A DNA stretch of 33,641 nt from an uncultured Oscillospiraceae bacterium (GCA_910588105.1 CAJUQD010000029.1:1-33641); one strand, 5' to 3'. Counted from the first letter of the stretch, positions 7,711-15,521 are shown. Notes: generated by a model not told the origin, from the sequence alone. Numbers and translations: made by a program.

Positions 7711-8451
7711 ATGCGGTATTCCGTGAGCCAGGCGGCGCGGCTGGCAGGGGTCAGCGTGCGCACCCTGCGCTGGTACGATGAGATCGGGCTGCTCAAGCCC
7801 GCCCAGGTCACCCCGGCCGGGTATCGTTTTTACGACGATATGACCATGGCGGCTTTGCAGCAGATTTTGTTTTACCGGGAGCTGGGCGTGCCGCTGGAGC
7901 AGATCGGGCGCATCCTGTCCGCCCCGGACCATGACCGGACCGAGGCGCTGAAAAAGCACCGCAGCCTGCTTTTGATGAAGCGGCAGCGGCTGGACGACAT
8001 GCTTCGGCTGGTTGACGAGACGATTGGAGGGAATCCCATGTATGACGAAAGACCCAAGCCCACCCAGGCGGACTGGGAGGCGGTGCGGGACCAATACGCC
8101 CAGGAGGCGGCGGAGCGCTGGGGCAATACCGAGGCGTTCCTGGAGAGCCGGGAAAAGCACAAGGACTACACCCCGGAAAAAGAGGCGCAGATCCAGGCCG
8201 AGATGGAGGAGATTTTCGCCGCCTTCGGCAGGTGCGCCGGCCCGGAGGGGGAGGAGGCCCAGGCCCTGGTGAAGCGCTGGCAGGAGCACATCACCAAGTA
8301 CCACTACCGCTGCACCGACGGCATCCTGGCCTGCTTGGGCCAGATGTATGCAAACGACCCCAGGTTCCGGGAAAACCTGGACCAGTACGGCCCCGGCACC
8401 GCCCAAAAGATGAGCGACGCCATCGCCAAATTCGTGCAAAAGGCTGATTGA
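7711..8451 (+). CDS. MerR-family regulator with TipAS effector domain
   Basis: 246 residues from ATG 7711. MerR helix-turn-helix (~1-70: YSVSQAARLAGVSVRTLRWYDEIGLLKPAQVTPAGYRFYDDMTMAALQQILFYRELGVPLEQI), dimerisation coiled coil (~75-105) and a C-terminal TipAS-type domain (~120-246: WEAVRDQYAQEAAERWGNTEAFLESREKHKDYTPEKEAQIQAEMEEIFAAF). TipAL proteins bind thiopeptides or other large hydrophobic compounds and activate their own and drug-response promoters. GGAGGTG lies 8 nt before ATG 7711; an in-frame GTG at 7702 overlaps that site and is rejected. No efflux or resistance gene is adjacent, so it appears to act alone or on distant targets. Confidence 0.9.
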   Translation: MRYSVSQAARLAGVSVRTLRWYDEIGLLKPAQVTPAGYRFYDDMTMAALQQILFYRELGVPLEQIGRILSAPDHDRTEALKKHRSLLLMKRQRLDDMLRLVDETIGGNPMYDERPKPTQADWEAVRDQYAQEAAERWGNTEAFLESREKHKDYTPEKEAQIQAEMEEIFAAFGRCAGPEGEEAQALVKRWQEHITKYHYRCTDGILACLGQMYANDPRFRENLDQYGPGTAQKMSDAIAKFVQKAD

Positions 8452-8489
8452 CCCTTTCCCGCGCCGCCCGCCGAACACAGCGAAAAACA

Positions 8490-8527
8490 GGAAAGCCCCC
8501 GGACGCTCCACCGTCCGGGGGCTTTCC
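8490..8527. terminator. Bidirectional terminator between merR-type gene and queT
   Basis: GGAAAGCCCCCGGAC and GTCCGGGGGCTTTCC form a perfect 15-bp stem with an 8-nt loop in the gap between two convergent genes. A-rich and T-rich flanks on either side suit use in both directions. Confidence 0.75.
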
Positions 8528-8534
8528 CGTTATT

Positions 8535-9065
8535 TCAAGCCGAGGGGGCCTGGGCCGCAGGGCGCATGGCGGGCCGCAGAAACTCCACCCGGGCCAGCGC
8601 CTTGAGCAGCAGCGTTCCCAGCACATAGCAGGCCAGGGCCTCGCCAAGGATAAACGTCACGGCGTTGAAGCCGCAGGCCATCCAGAACGCGGCGTTCACC
8701 GCCCCCACCTCCGCCCAGGCCCACATGGGGGGCAGGATGAGGGCGTTGACCAGAATGGGGGGCAGCGCCGCCAGGTACCACTTGGGCATCTTCATGGTGA
8801 GGCCGGCGGCGACAGCGGTGGCCAGAGTGCCGAAAATGATGTCCATCGGCCCATAAGGGGACAACAGGTTGGTGATGAGGCAGCCGATGGCCAACCCCGG
8901 CGCGGCGGCGGGGAACAGGAAGGGCAGGACGGTGAGGGCCTCGGCAAAGCGGATCTGCACCGGGCCGAAGGTCAGGCCGAATACATTGCCGAAATAGCCC
9001 ATCACAGCGTACAGCGCCGCCGCCATGGCGGCCAGGACCAGATCGCGGACAGTGATTTTGCGCAT
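8535..9065 (-). CDS. queT: QueT-family ECF transporter S component (queuosine precursor)
   Basis: 176 residues, five to six membrane helices. The sequence MRKITVRDLVLAAMAAALYAVMGYFGNVFGLTFGPVQIRFAEALTVLPFLFPAAAPGLAIGCLITNLLSPYGPMDIIFGTLATAVAAGL is characteristic of the QueT family (PF06177), the ECF S component that imports a queuosine precursor for tRNA modification. GGAGG lies 7 nt before the ATG at 9065. The frame stays open for 96 more codons upstream, but these lie in a structured leader and have no start with a ribosome binding site. A ~130-nt leader with several stems precedes it, where queT genes often carry preQ1 riboswitches. Confidence 0.92.
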   Translation of the reverse strand: MRKITVRDLVLAAMAAALYAVMGYFGNVFGLTFGPVQIRFAEALTVLPFLFPAAAPGLAIGCLITNLLSPYGPMDIIFGTLATAVAAGLTMKMPKWYLAALPPILVNALILPPMWAWAEVGAVNAAFWMACGFNAVTFILGEALACYVLGTLLLKALARVEFLRPAMRPAAQAPSA

Positions 9066-9196
9066 AAAAATACCTCCAGCAAAATATTTAGAGTGCCAGC
9101 GCATTGGCACAGCGGCGGGCGTCCCTTCCGGGCGGGAACGCGCTTTCCCGCCCGCGGCTCTCTGCCCGCCGGTTGGACCGAAGTGGAGGTCGGTCA
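9066..9196 (-). promoter_or_regulatory. Structured queT leader, possible preQ1-sensing element
   Basis: On the minus strand the leader can form GACCG…CGGTC, then an outer GGCGGGC…GCCCGCC stem enclosing a perfect 10-bp hairpin (CGGGCGGGAA…TTCCCGCCCG), then GTGCCA…TGGCAC just before the GGAGG. It starts about 10 nt after TAAAAT (9202-9207; -35 TGTACA 9225-9230, 17-bp spacer). queT genes are commonly preQ1-regulated, but I cannot match this to the preQ1-I or -II consensus by eye. Confidence 0.45.
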
Positions 9197-9284
9197 AAGC
9201 TATTTTACCACACAGCCCCGCCCCTGTACAGAAAAATCCGCCCCCGCCCCGGAAAAAAGATTCGTCATTTTCCTCAAATAACCG

Positions 9285-9313
9285 TTGCCAAATGTCGGGA
9301 TTTATTGTATACT
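9285..9313 (+). promoter_or_regulatory. Promoter of the EF-G-like gene
   Basis: TTGCCA (9285-9290), 17-bp spacer, TATACT (9308-9313), about 65 nt before the start codon, with AAGGAG at 9363-9368. Confidence 0.6.
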
Positions 9314-9379
9314 TATCGTTAGTGACGCTTTGGCCGAGCCTTGGCCCAAGCACTAATCGTTTAAGGAGTGGAACAAACT

Positions 9380-11449
9380 ATGAGCTATTCTCCCCATAAT
9401 ATCCGCAACATCTGTCTGCTGGGCCATGGCGGCAACGGCAAGACCACCCTCGTGGAGAGCTTTCTGCGCATGACCGGTGTGATCGACCGTCTGGGCAAGA
9501 CCACCGACGGCAACACCGTTTGCGATTACGACCCTGAAGAGATCAAGCGCCAGATCTCCATCTCCGCCGCCGTGGCCCCCGTGGAATATAACGGCTGCAA
9601 GATCAACGTGCTGGACGCCCCCGGCAATTTCGACTTCGCCGGCGAGGTGGCCGAGTGCCTGTCTGTGGCCGATGCGGGGGTGCTGGTGTGCGCCGCCAAG
9701 GGCGGCCTTTCCGTGGGCACCGAACGGGCCTGGCGGCTGCTGGACCAGCGCAGGCTGCCCCGCATCGTCTACATCTCCAAAATGGACGAGGACAACATCG
9801 ACTTCAACTCCGCCTTCGACACCCTGCGCGAGTGCTTCGGCAAGAGCGTGGCCCCGGTGGTGGTCCCCATCTGGGACGAGAGCAAAAAGGTCACCGGCGT
9901 GGTGGACGTGATCCACAAGCGCGCCTTTGAGCCAGACGGCAACAAGCGCAAGGAGGTCCCCATTCCCGAGGACAAGGTGAGCGTGGTAGACGAGCTGTAC
10001 GACCAGCTCATGGAGTCCGTGGCCGAGACCAGCGAGGAATTTATGGAGAAGTTCTTCTCCGGCGAGACCTTCACCTATGCCGAGATCATGCAGGGCCTGC
10101 GCTCCGGCGTGCGGGACTGCTCCCTGGTCCCCGTGGTGTGCGGCTCCTCCTATACCGGCCTAGGCACCCTGATGCTGCTGGACTTTATCGTGGATCTGCT
10201 GCCCAACCCCCTGGAGGGCGTCCCCGCCTCCGCCACCAACAAGGACGGCGAGCACGAGGACTTCATCGTCTCCCAGGGCGCCGTCCCCGCCGCCTTCGTG
10301 TTCAAGACCGTGGCTGACCAGTACGGCAAGTTCTCCTTCGTCAAGGTCATCTCCGGCAGCCTCACCTCCGACCTGACCCTGGTGAACGCCGCCACCGGCC
10401 AGAACGAGAAGCTGGGCCGCCTGTACACCATGCGCGGCAAAAAGAATGAGGAGGTCAAGGAGCTGGGCTGCGGCGACATCGGCGCCATCGGCAAGATGGA
10501 CCGCATCAAGACTGGCGACACCCTGTGCGACGCCCGGAAGTTCGTCAAGCTGGATCCCATCCCCTTCGCCGAGCCCAACTTCTCCCGCGCCATCGCCCCC
10601 AAGACCCGGGGCCAGGAGGACAAGATTGCCGCCGGCCTGGGCCGCCTAAACGAGGAAGACCCCACCTTTAATGTGGTGAATAACGCCGAGACCCACCAGA
10701 TGGTGGTCACCGCCGCCGGCGATATCCAGATGGACGTGCTGGTGAACAAGCTCAAGAGCCGCTTCAACGTGGATGTGGAGCTGTCCGAACCCCGGGTGGC
10801 CTACCGGGAGAAGATCCGCAAGCCGGTGTCCAAGCAGGGCCGCCACAAGAAGCAGACCGGCGGCTCCGGCCAGTTCGGCGACGTGTGGATCCGCTTCGAG
10901 CCCTGCGAGAGCGAGTCCCTGGAGTTCTGTGAGGAGGTCGTGGGCGGCGCGGTTCCCAAAAACTTCTTCCCCGCCGTGGAAAAGGGCCTGCGGGAAGCCT
11001 GCGTCCACGGCGTGCTGGCGGGCTACCCCATGGTCAACCTGAAGGCCACCCTGTACGACGGGTCTTACCACCCGGTGGACTCCTCCGAAATCGCCTTCAA
11101 AACCGCCGCGCAGCTGGCCTATAAGGCCGCCCTGCCCGAGGCCTCCCCCGTGCTGCTGGAGCCGGTGGTGGAGCTGAAGGTCACCGTGCCCGATAACTAC
11201 ATGGGCGACGTGCTGGGCGATTTGAACAAGCGCCGGGGCCGCGTCATGGACATGCAGCCCATCGGCGGCGGCCAGCAGACCATCACCGCCGAGGCCCCCA
11301 TGGCCGAGATGATGACCTACGCCATCGACCTGCGGGCCATGACCCAGTCCCGCGGCTCCTATGTGCAGCGCTTCGTGCGCTACGAGGAGTGCCCCGGCCC
11401 CGCCCAGGAGAAGGCCATCGCCGCGGCCAAGGCCATGGCGGAGGAATAA
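9380..11449 (+). CDS. Elongation factor G-like translational GTPase
   Basis: 689 residues from ATG 9380 (an in-frame GTG at 9368 overlaps the Shine-Dalgarno). The P-loop is GHGGNGKT (residues 15-22) instead of the usual GHVDHGKT of EF-G; DAPGNFDF serves as the G3 motif (DxPGH changed to DAPGN) and SKMDED as G4. EF-G domains II-V follow, including the C-terminal EFG_C segment (PVVELKVTVPDNYMGDVLGDLNKRRGRVMDMQPIGG). These changes define the EF-G-like paralog group found beside the true FusA in many Clostridia and Actinobacteria, whose job is not settled. The altered G3 loop (Asn for His next to the catalytic site) suggests atypical GTPase kinetics. It is monocistronic, between its own promoter and a hairpin terminator. 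Confidence 0.9.
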   Translation: MSYSPHNIRNICLLGHGGNGKTTLVESFLRMTGVIDRLGKTTDGNTVCDYDPEEIKRQISISAAVAPVEYNGCKINVLDAPGNFDFAGEVAECLSVADAGVLVCAAKGGLSVGTERAWRLLDQRRLPRIVYISKMDEDNIDFNSAFDTLRECFGKSVAPVVVPIWDESKKVTGVVDVIHKRAFEPDGNKRKEVPIPEDKVSVVDELYDQLMESVAETSEEFMEKFFSGETFTYAEIMQGLRSGVRDCSLVPVVCGSSYTGLGTLMLLDFIVDLLPNPLEGVPASATNKDGEHEDFIVSQGAVPAAFVFKTVADQYGKFSFVKVISGSLTSDLTLVNAATGQNEKLGRLYTMRGKKNEEVKELGCGDIGAIGKMDRIKTGDTLCDARKFVKLDPIPFAEPNFSRAIAPKTRGQEDKIAAGLGRLNEEDPTFNVVNNAETHQMVVTAAGDIQMDVLVNKLKSRFNVDVELSEPRVAYREKIRKPVSKQGRHKKQTGGSGQFGDVWIRFEPCESESLEFCEEVVGGAVPKNFFPAVEKGLREACVHGVLAGYPMVNLKATLYDGSYHPVDSSEIAFKTAAQLAYKAALPEASPVLLEPVVELKVTVPDNYMGDVLGDLNKRRGRVMDMQPIGGGQQTITAEAPMAEMMTYAIDLRAMTQSRGSYVQRFVRYEECPGPAQEKAIAAAKAMAEE

Positions 11450-11464
11450 CCCGGTTACTGATAA

Positions 11465-11497
11465 AAGGGGGGACGCTTCCCGGGAAGCGTCCCCCTT
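11465..11497 (+). terminator. Terminator after the EF-G-like gene
   Basis: An almost perfect 16-bp palindromic stem (GGGGGACGCTTCC / GGAAGCGTCCCCC) sits 16 nt after the stop codon. The U tail is short (TTGCG), so efficiency is uncertain. Confidence 0.6.
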
Positions 11498-11516
11498 GCG
11501 CAAAGGATGATGGATT

Positions 11517-12137
11517 GTGGAAAGCTGCAAACGCTGGCTGGACTGGGCCGTGGAGCTGCAAAGCCTGGCCCAGGCCGGGCTGGCCTACGGGAAAGACCCG
11601 TTCGACTTGGAGCGGTACGCCCGCATCCGGGAAATTGCGGCGGAGATGCTCGCCCACATGGCGGACATCCCTCTGGAAAAGGTCAAAGACCTGTTTTGCG
11701 GCGAGACTGGCTACCAGACCCCCAAGCTGGACACCCGGGCAGCCATTTTTCAGGATGGGAAAATCCTCCTGGTCCAGGAAAATGACGGCCGGTGGTCCCT
11801 CCCCGGCGGCTGGTGCGACGTGAATGTGTCCGTGGCGGAAAACACCGTCAAGGAAGTCCGGGAGGAGGCCGGGCTGGAGGTGTCCGCCCATCGGATCATC
11901 GCCGTCCAGGACTGGGCCAAGCGCAACCCCCGCAACAGCCCTTTCGGCATTTGTAAGATATTTGTGCAGTGCACCGTCCTCGGCGGGCAGTTCACGCCCA
12001 ATATCGAGACCACCCAGTCCCGCTGCTTCGCCCCGGACGGGCTGCCTCCGCTGGCCCTGGAAAAGAATACCGAGGAACAAATCCAAATGTGCTTTGCCGC
12101 CCACGGCGCAGAGCATTGGGTCACGCAGTTTGATTGA
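11517..12137 (+). CDS. Nudix hydrolase with N-terminal helical extension
   Basis: 206 residues. An N-terminal helical region (~1-60: WLDWAVELQSLAQAGLAYGKDPFDLERYARIREIAAEML) matches the Nudix_N type (PF12535) of hydrolases acting on X-linked nucleoside diphosphates, for example ADP-ribose or CDP-choline. The Nudix domain (~68-200) has GGWCDVNVSVAENTVKEVREEAGLEV. Against the consensus Gx5Ex7REUxEExGU, the first Glu is Val and the Arg is Lys; the metal-binding EE pair is intact. The start is GTG at 11517, about 10 nt after AAAGGA; nearby ATGs are in other frames. It stands alone, ended by a strong hairpin that begins in its stop codon. Substrate unknown. Confidence 0.85.
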   Translation: MESCKRWLDWAVELQSLAQAGLAYGKDPFDLERYARIREIAAEMLAHMADIPLEKVKDLFCGETGYQTPKLDTRAAIFQDGKILLVQENDGRWSLPGGWCDVNVSVAENTVKEVREEAGLEVSAHRIIAVQDWAKRNPRNSPFGICKIFVQCTVLGGQFTPNIETTQSRCFAPDGLPPLALEKNTEEQIQMCFAAHGAEHWVTQFD

Positions 12138-12165
12138 CAAAGCCGGCCTTTTGGCCGGCTTTGTC
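12136..12165 (+). terminator. Terminator after the Nudix gene
   Basis: A perfect 13-bp stem GACAAAGCCGGCC / GGCCGGCTTTGTC with a TTTT loop starts within the Nudix stop codon. Confidence 0.6.
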
Positions 12166-12203
12166 AACTCGCAGACGCCGACGCGCTGGCCTGGGCAACG
12201 CGG

Positions 12204-12332
12204 ATGAGCCTGTGGAAGCCCGCCGGAAGCCCCGGTGTCCTGTCGGATGCGGAAAACAGGTGCAGCGTCATATTCCGCGTGCTGGCGGATTCTCTGGAGG
12301 CCATATACCACAAGCGCCTGGGTCTGGGCTGA
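12204..12332 (+). pseudogene. Short unrecognised ORF, possibly a gene remnant
   Basis: 42 codons from ATG 12204 (MSLWKPAGSPGVLSDAENRCSVIF…AIYHKRLGLG) with protein-like composition; the frame stays open for about 15 codons upstream without a start. There is no clear Shine-Dalgarno. It ends 15 nt before a strong plus-strand terminator, which suggests that a plus-strand gene once ended here. I recognise no family. Confidence 0.3.
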
Positions 12333-12347
12333 ATACAATCCATGGCG

Positions 12348-12382
12348 GCAGCCGTGGGAATCATCCCCCGGCTGCTTTTTTT
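12348..12382 (+). terminator. Rho-independent terminator
   Basis: GCAGCCG-GGG … CCC-CGGCTGC stem followed by seven T residues: a textbook plus-strand terminator, just before the convergent spmB stop. Confidence 0.8.
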
Positions 12383-12385
12383 GCG

Positions 12386-12904
12386 TCAAAACAGCAGCCG
12401 CACCGCCCAGGACGCCGCCAGGAACCCAGCAATATCCGCGCACAGCGCCGCCGGGACGGCGTAGCGGGTCCTGCCCACCTTGGCCGCGCCGAAATACACC
12501 GCCACCGTATAGAAGGTGGTCTCGGTGGAGCCCAGCATCACCGCCGCTGTCCGGCCCACCAGGGAGTCGGGGCCATAAGTATTGATGAGCTCCGCCCCCA
12601 CCCCCAGGGCGGCGGAGCCGCTCACCGGGCGCACCAGCAGCAGGCCGATGGTCTCCGCCGGGATACCCACCGTACACAGCAGCGGCCCCACCGCCTCCCC
12701 CAGCAGCTCCAGCGCCCCGGAGGCGCGCAGCATATACACCGCCGTCAGCAGCCCGATGAGGGGGGGCATGATCCGCAGGGAGACCTTGAGGCCCTTTTCC
12801 GCCCCGTCGGTGAGCGCCCCCCATAAGTCCACGCGCTTGACCAGCCCCCACAGGGCCACCGCCAGCATCAGGAAGGGCACCAGCATGGTGAACAGCAGCT
12901 CCAT
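12386..12904 (-). CDS. spmB: Spore maturation protein B
   Basis: 172 residues, integral membrane protein of the nucleoside-recognition (Gate) type. The run LGLVKRVDLWGALTDGAEKGLKVSLRIMPPLIGLLTAVYMLRASGALELL (first residues approximate) and the conserved PVSGSAALGVGAELINTYGPDSLVGRTAAVMLGSTETTFYTVAVYFGAAKV identify SpmB. In Bacillus SpmA and SpmB are needed for full spore core dehydration and heat resistance. It starts 4 nt after the spmA stop, with its Shine-Dalgarno GGAGGTAG lying over that stop, so translation is coupled. Confidence 0.95.
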   Translation of the reverse strand: MELLFTMLVPFLMLAVALWGLVKRVDLWGALTDGAEKGLKVSLRIMPPLIGLLTAVYMLRASGALELLGEAVGPLLCTVGIPAETIGLLLVRPVSGSAALGVGAELINTYGPDSLVGRTAAVMLGSTETTFYTVAVYFGAAKVGRTRYAVPAALCADIAGFLAASWAVRLLF

Positions 12905-12908
12905 GGCC

Positions 12909-13484
12909 CTACCTCCACACCCTTGCGAACAGCTTGGCCGCCGTGACCCCTACCGCGACGGAGATCACCGAAGCCAGCCACACCGCGGGCAGGATGTCAA
13001 AGGGATTGGCGCTCCCCGCCGCCGCCCGCAGGCTCGCCACCGTGGTGGGTATGAGCTGGAGGGAGGCGGTATTGGTGACCACCAGCATGCAAAGGCCGTC
13101 CGACGCCACCCCCGGGGTGCGCTGGGCCATGAGCCGGGCGGCCTCCAGCCCCAGAGGTGTGGCCGCGTTGCCCAGCCCCAGCAGATTGGCGGACAGGTTG
13201 GCGCTCACCGCGTCCATCACCCTTTTGTCCCCGGCAAAGTCCGGGTACAGCCGGCATATGGCGGGCCGGAGCAGCCGGGACAGCCCCCGGGCGATGCCGG
13301 AGCGCTCCATCACCTCCATCACCCCCATCCACAGGCACAGCACCCCCATCATGGAGAGGGACAGCTCCACCCCGGCAGCGGCCCCGTCCAGCGCCCCCTT
13401 TGCCACCGCCGGGCCGTTCCCCGTGGCCAGACCGCACAAAATGGCCGCCCCCACCATCACCGTCCAGATCAGCGACATCGCCAT
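12909..13484 (-). CDS. spmA: Spore maturation protein A
   Basis: 191 residues, membrane protein of the nucleoside-recognition (Gate) family, partner of SpmB. The conserved SANLSANLLGLGNAATPLGLEAARLMA stretch and SMMGVLCLWMGVMEVMERSG are diagnostic. The ATG at 13484 follows GGGGGGATCGAG; an in-frame ATG two codons later is also possible. Upstream at ~13510-13535 the minus strand has a GAATT and a CGTATATATA that faintly resemble forespore/mother-cell sigma sites, but spacing is poor, so no promoter is claimed. Confidence 0.95.
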   Translation of the reverse strand: MAMSLIWTVMVGAAILCGLATGNGPAVAKGALDGAAAGVELSLSMMGVLCLWMGVMEVMERSGIARGLSRLLRPAICRLYPDFAGDKRVMDAVSANLSANLLGLGNAATPLGLEAARLMAQRTPGVASDGLCMLVVTNTASLQLIPTTVASLRAAAGSANPFDILPAVWLASVISVAVGVTAAKLFARVWR

Positions 13485-13615
13485 ATCTCGATCCCCCCCT
13501 TTGCCTGTCCCCCTATATATACGGCGGCGCGCACAAATTCATGTCCCAGGAAAAGGCCGCTATGGCACAATCCGACAGAGTTCCCAATAATTACGGATTT
13601 TCCCCAATTTTTTGA

Positions 13616-13643
13616 TTGACAAAGTTATACGTTGTGTTATAAT
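13616..13643 (+). promoter_or_regulatory. Strong promoter of the AbrB-type gene
   Basis: Consensus TTGACA (13616-13621) and TATAAT (13638-13643) separated by 16 bp, about 60 nt before the ATG; AAGGAGG at 13686-13692. Confidence 0.8.
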
Positions 13644-13701
13644 AAAGGCGTAGTATGAGTTGTAAAAAAATTCATGCCATGGCGCAAGGAGGACACAGCA
13701 A

Positions 13702-13944
13702 ATGAAAGCAACCGGAATCGTTCGAAAAGTCGATGAGCTGGGGCGCATCGTATTGCCGATCGAGCTGCGCCGCACCCTGGACATCGCAGAGCGCGACCCC
13801 CTGGAAATCTACGTGGACGGGCCTTCCATCATCCTGAACAAATATCAGCCCGCTTGCATTTTCTGTGGGGATTCCCGCGAGATCACTTCCTTCAAGGGGA
13901 AAAATGTTTGCGTAAGCTGTCTGAAAGATCTGGGCAGCAAATAA
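13702..13944 (+). CDS. AbrB/SpoVT-family regulator with C-terminal zinc ribbon
   Basis: 80 residues. The N-terminal swapped-hairpin DNA-binding domain (MKATGIVRKVDELGRIVLPIELRRTLDIAERDPLEIYVDGPSIIL) is that of AbrB/Abh transition-state regulators. The tail carries CIFCG…VCVSC, two CxxC pairs that should bind zinc; classical AbrB instead has an ordinary oligomerisation domain, while this ribbon form is common in Clostridia. It has a very strong sigma-A-type promoter and its own terminator, suggesting a highly expressed monocistronic regulator, perhaps of the growth/sporulation switch (inference). Confidence 0.92.
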   Translation: MKATGIVRKVDELGRIVLPIELRRTLDIAERDPLEIYVDGPSIILNKYQPACIFCGDSREITSFKGKNVCVSCLKDLGSK

Positions 13945-13969
13945 TTCCCCACCGCCCTGCCGCTGTACG

Positions 13970-13998
13970 AAAAGCCGCCAATGAGGCGGCTTTTTTTT
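13970..13998 (+). terminator. Terminator of the AbrB-type gene
   Basis: AAAAGCCGCC / GGCGGCTTTT stem with a 5-nt loop and eight T residues. The following 14000-14150 is AT-rich with no gene. Confidence 0.85.
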
Positions 13999-14155
13999 AT
14001 TGAAATGCTTTTGACGCCCTCCCACTTTTTCGACAAATTTCGCGCTTAATTTAAACACCAAAATTTCCCAGAAACATTATACCGTATGTTATCATTTCCA
14101 GCTGTTGGCGACACAGGTAAGGATTACCAGCATTTTTCCAGAAATGGGAATGGAA

Positions 14156-14179
14156 AAGCGGCGGGCTTCCCCGCCGCTT
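14156..14179 (-). terminator. Terminator of rsmI
   Basis: AAGCGGCGGG / CCCGCCGCTT stem (10 bp, 4-nt loop) just past the rsmI stop; on the minus strand it ends in TTTTCC. Confidence 0.55.
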
Positions 14180-14182
14180 CCG

Positions 14183-15019
14183 CTATTCTTCCTCCCGCCT
14201 GAGCAGCTCATTGTAAAGCGCGCGTCTCTTCGCCCCAAACTCCTCCGCCGCCTGGGCCGCCGCCGCCTTGAGGGGCAGCCCATCCCGGCGTAGCTGCTCC
14301 GCCCGGGCCAGAGCCCCGTCCCCGTCCGGCGCCGCCGCCTGGGCGGGGCGTCCCCCCGCCACCAGTACAAACTCCCCCCGGGGCTCCTGGGCGGCGTAGT
14401 GCTCCACCGCCTCCCCGATGGTGAGGCGCAGCACCTCCTCGTGGAGCTTGGTCAGCTCCCGGCACACCGCCAGGGGGCGTTCCGGGCCGAACACCGCCGC
14501 CAGGTCGTCCAGGGTGGCCCGCAGCTTATGGGGGGCCTCGTAAAAAACCATGGTGCGCTCCTCCTCCGCCAGCCCCTCCAGCCGGGCCCGGCGGTTTTTC
14601 TTGTTCAAGGGCAGAAAGCCCTCGAAGGTGAACCGCCCTGTGGGCAGGCCGGACACCGACAGCGCCACCGTCAGCGCGCAGGGGCCGGGGATGGCCTCCA
14701 CCGCCACCCCGGCGGCGGCGCACAGGGCCACCAGGTCCTCGCCGGGGTCGGAGATGGCCGGAGTGCCCGCGTCGGTGACCAGGGCACAGCTCTCCCCCGC
14801 CTCCAGCCGCCGGAGGATGGCAGGGCCGGCAGTTTCGCAGTTGTGGCGGTGGTAGGCCGCCATGGGCTTTTTCAGCCCCAGGTGGTTGAGCAGCTTCACC
14901 GTCACCCGGGTATCTTCAGCGGCTAGGAAGTCCGCCGACTCCAGTACCTCCGCCGCCCGGCGGGAGATATCCCCCAGGTTGCCGATGGGGGTGGGCACCA
15001 GATAGAGCTTTCCGGCCAT
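14183..15019 (-). CDS. rsmI: 16S rRNA (cytidine-1402-2'-O)-methyltransferase
   Basis: 278 residues. The start MAGKLYLVPTPIGNLGDISRRAAEVLESADFLAAEDTRVTVKLLNHLGLKKPMAAYHRHNC and the later GTPAISDPGEDLVALCAAAGVAVEAIPGPCALTVALSVSGLPTGRFTFEGFLP are signatures of RsmI, a tetrapyrrole-methylase-fold enzyme that uses SAM to 2'-O-methylate C1402 in the decoding centre. Length is normal for the family. AAGGAGTTGTAAC precedes the ATG. It is monocistronic here with a hairpin after it. Confidence 0.95.
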   Translation of the reverse strand: MAGKLYLVPTPIGNLGDISRRAAEVLESADFLAAEDTRVTVKLLNHLGLKKPMAAYHRHNCETAGPAILRRLEAGESCALVTDAGTPAISDPGEDLVALCAAAGVAVEAIPGPCALTVALSVSGLPTGRFTFEGFLPLNKKNRRARLEGLAEEERTMVFYEAPHKLRATLDDLAAVFGPERPLAVCRELTKLHEEVLRLTIGEAVEHYAAQEPRGEFVLVAGGRPAQAAAPDGDGALARAEQLRRDGLPLKAAAAQAAEEFGAKRRALYNELLRREEE

Positions 15020-15073
15020 GTGTTACAACTCCTTTTTGTCTGCCCCGCTCTTTTGGAACGAGGCGGTTCATTT

Positions 15074-15157
15074 AGAACCCGTATTCACAAGCTCAAACGC
15101 CGTCCGACCGGGTCTTTCCCCGCCCATCCGGCATTTTCGGCTGTGAATACAGGTTCT
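15074..15157. repeat. MITE-like inverted-repeat element
   Basis: AGAACC-C-GTATTCACA (15074-15089) and TGTGAATAC-A-GGTTCT (15142-15157) are inverted repeats of 16 bp with one mismatch, enclosing 52 nt that contain further short complementary stretches (AACGCCG / CGGCATT region). The 84-bp unit codes for nothing and sits in a gene-poor gap next to a decayed ORF. Confidence 0.6.
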
Positions 15158-15177
15158 TACTCAATCAAGGAAATGGT

Positions 15178-15490
15178 CACGATCCGTTCGCAGTGCTGCT
15201 CTTCCCCTGGAATGGGGGTAGGAAATACTGGGCGAACCAGTCGTCCTCATAGCCGGCCAGCTCCTCCCGGATCGCCGCAGGCAGGCTCTTGAGCATCCCC
15301 ACGATACCCGCAGGGTCACCGCCGTGACATGGCCGTGCCACAGACTAACCTGCCAAACCTCTCGACAGTCAGGGTGATATACTCGTCTTCCTCCATCCGA
15401 TCCACGTCCCGCAGAGTGTGGTCCCGCCCCCGGTGAACAAACGGGAGCAAGTCGGCGGGGCCGAACAGGTCAGGTGCTGCCCCGCCAGGA
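15178..15490 (-). pseudogene. Decayed minus-strand gene, family unknown
   Basis: Two protein-like segments lie in different frames: upstream APDLFGPADLLPFVHRGRDH… to …FGRLVCGTAM, ending at a stop at 15316-15318; downstream CHGGDPAGIVGMLKSLPAAIRE… to …AQYFLPPFQG, running to a stop at 15178-15180. They overlap near 15320-15340, as expected for one gene broken by a frameshift. I do not recognise the family. No ribosome binding site is seen. Together with the MITE-like unit it accounts for most of the 500-bp gap between rsmI and tex. Confidence 0.4.
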
Positions 15491-15521
15491 TGCGCGCCCG
15501 GCGCTCTCACCCATCCATGGG

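Noticed and set aside
11283..12851. 522-codon minus-strand frame spanning the Nudix gene and spmB
   Set aside because: It runs through terminators and two well-supported genes in other frames and has low-complexity composition.
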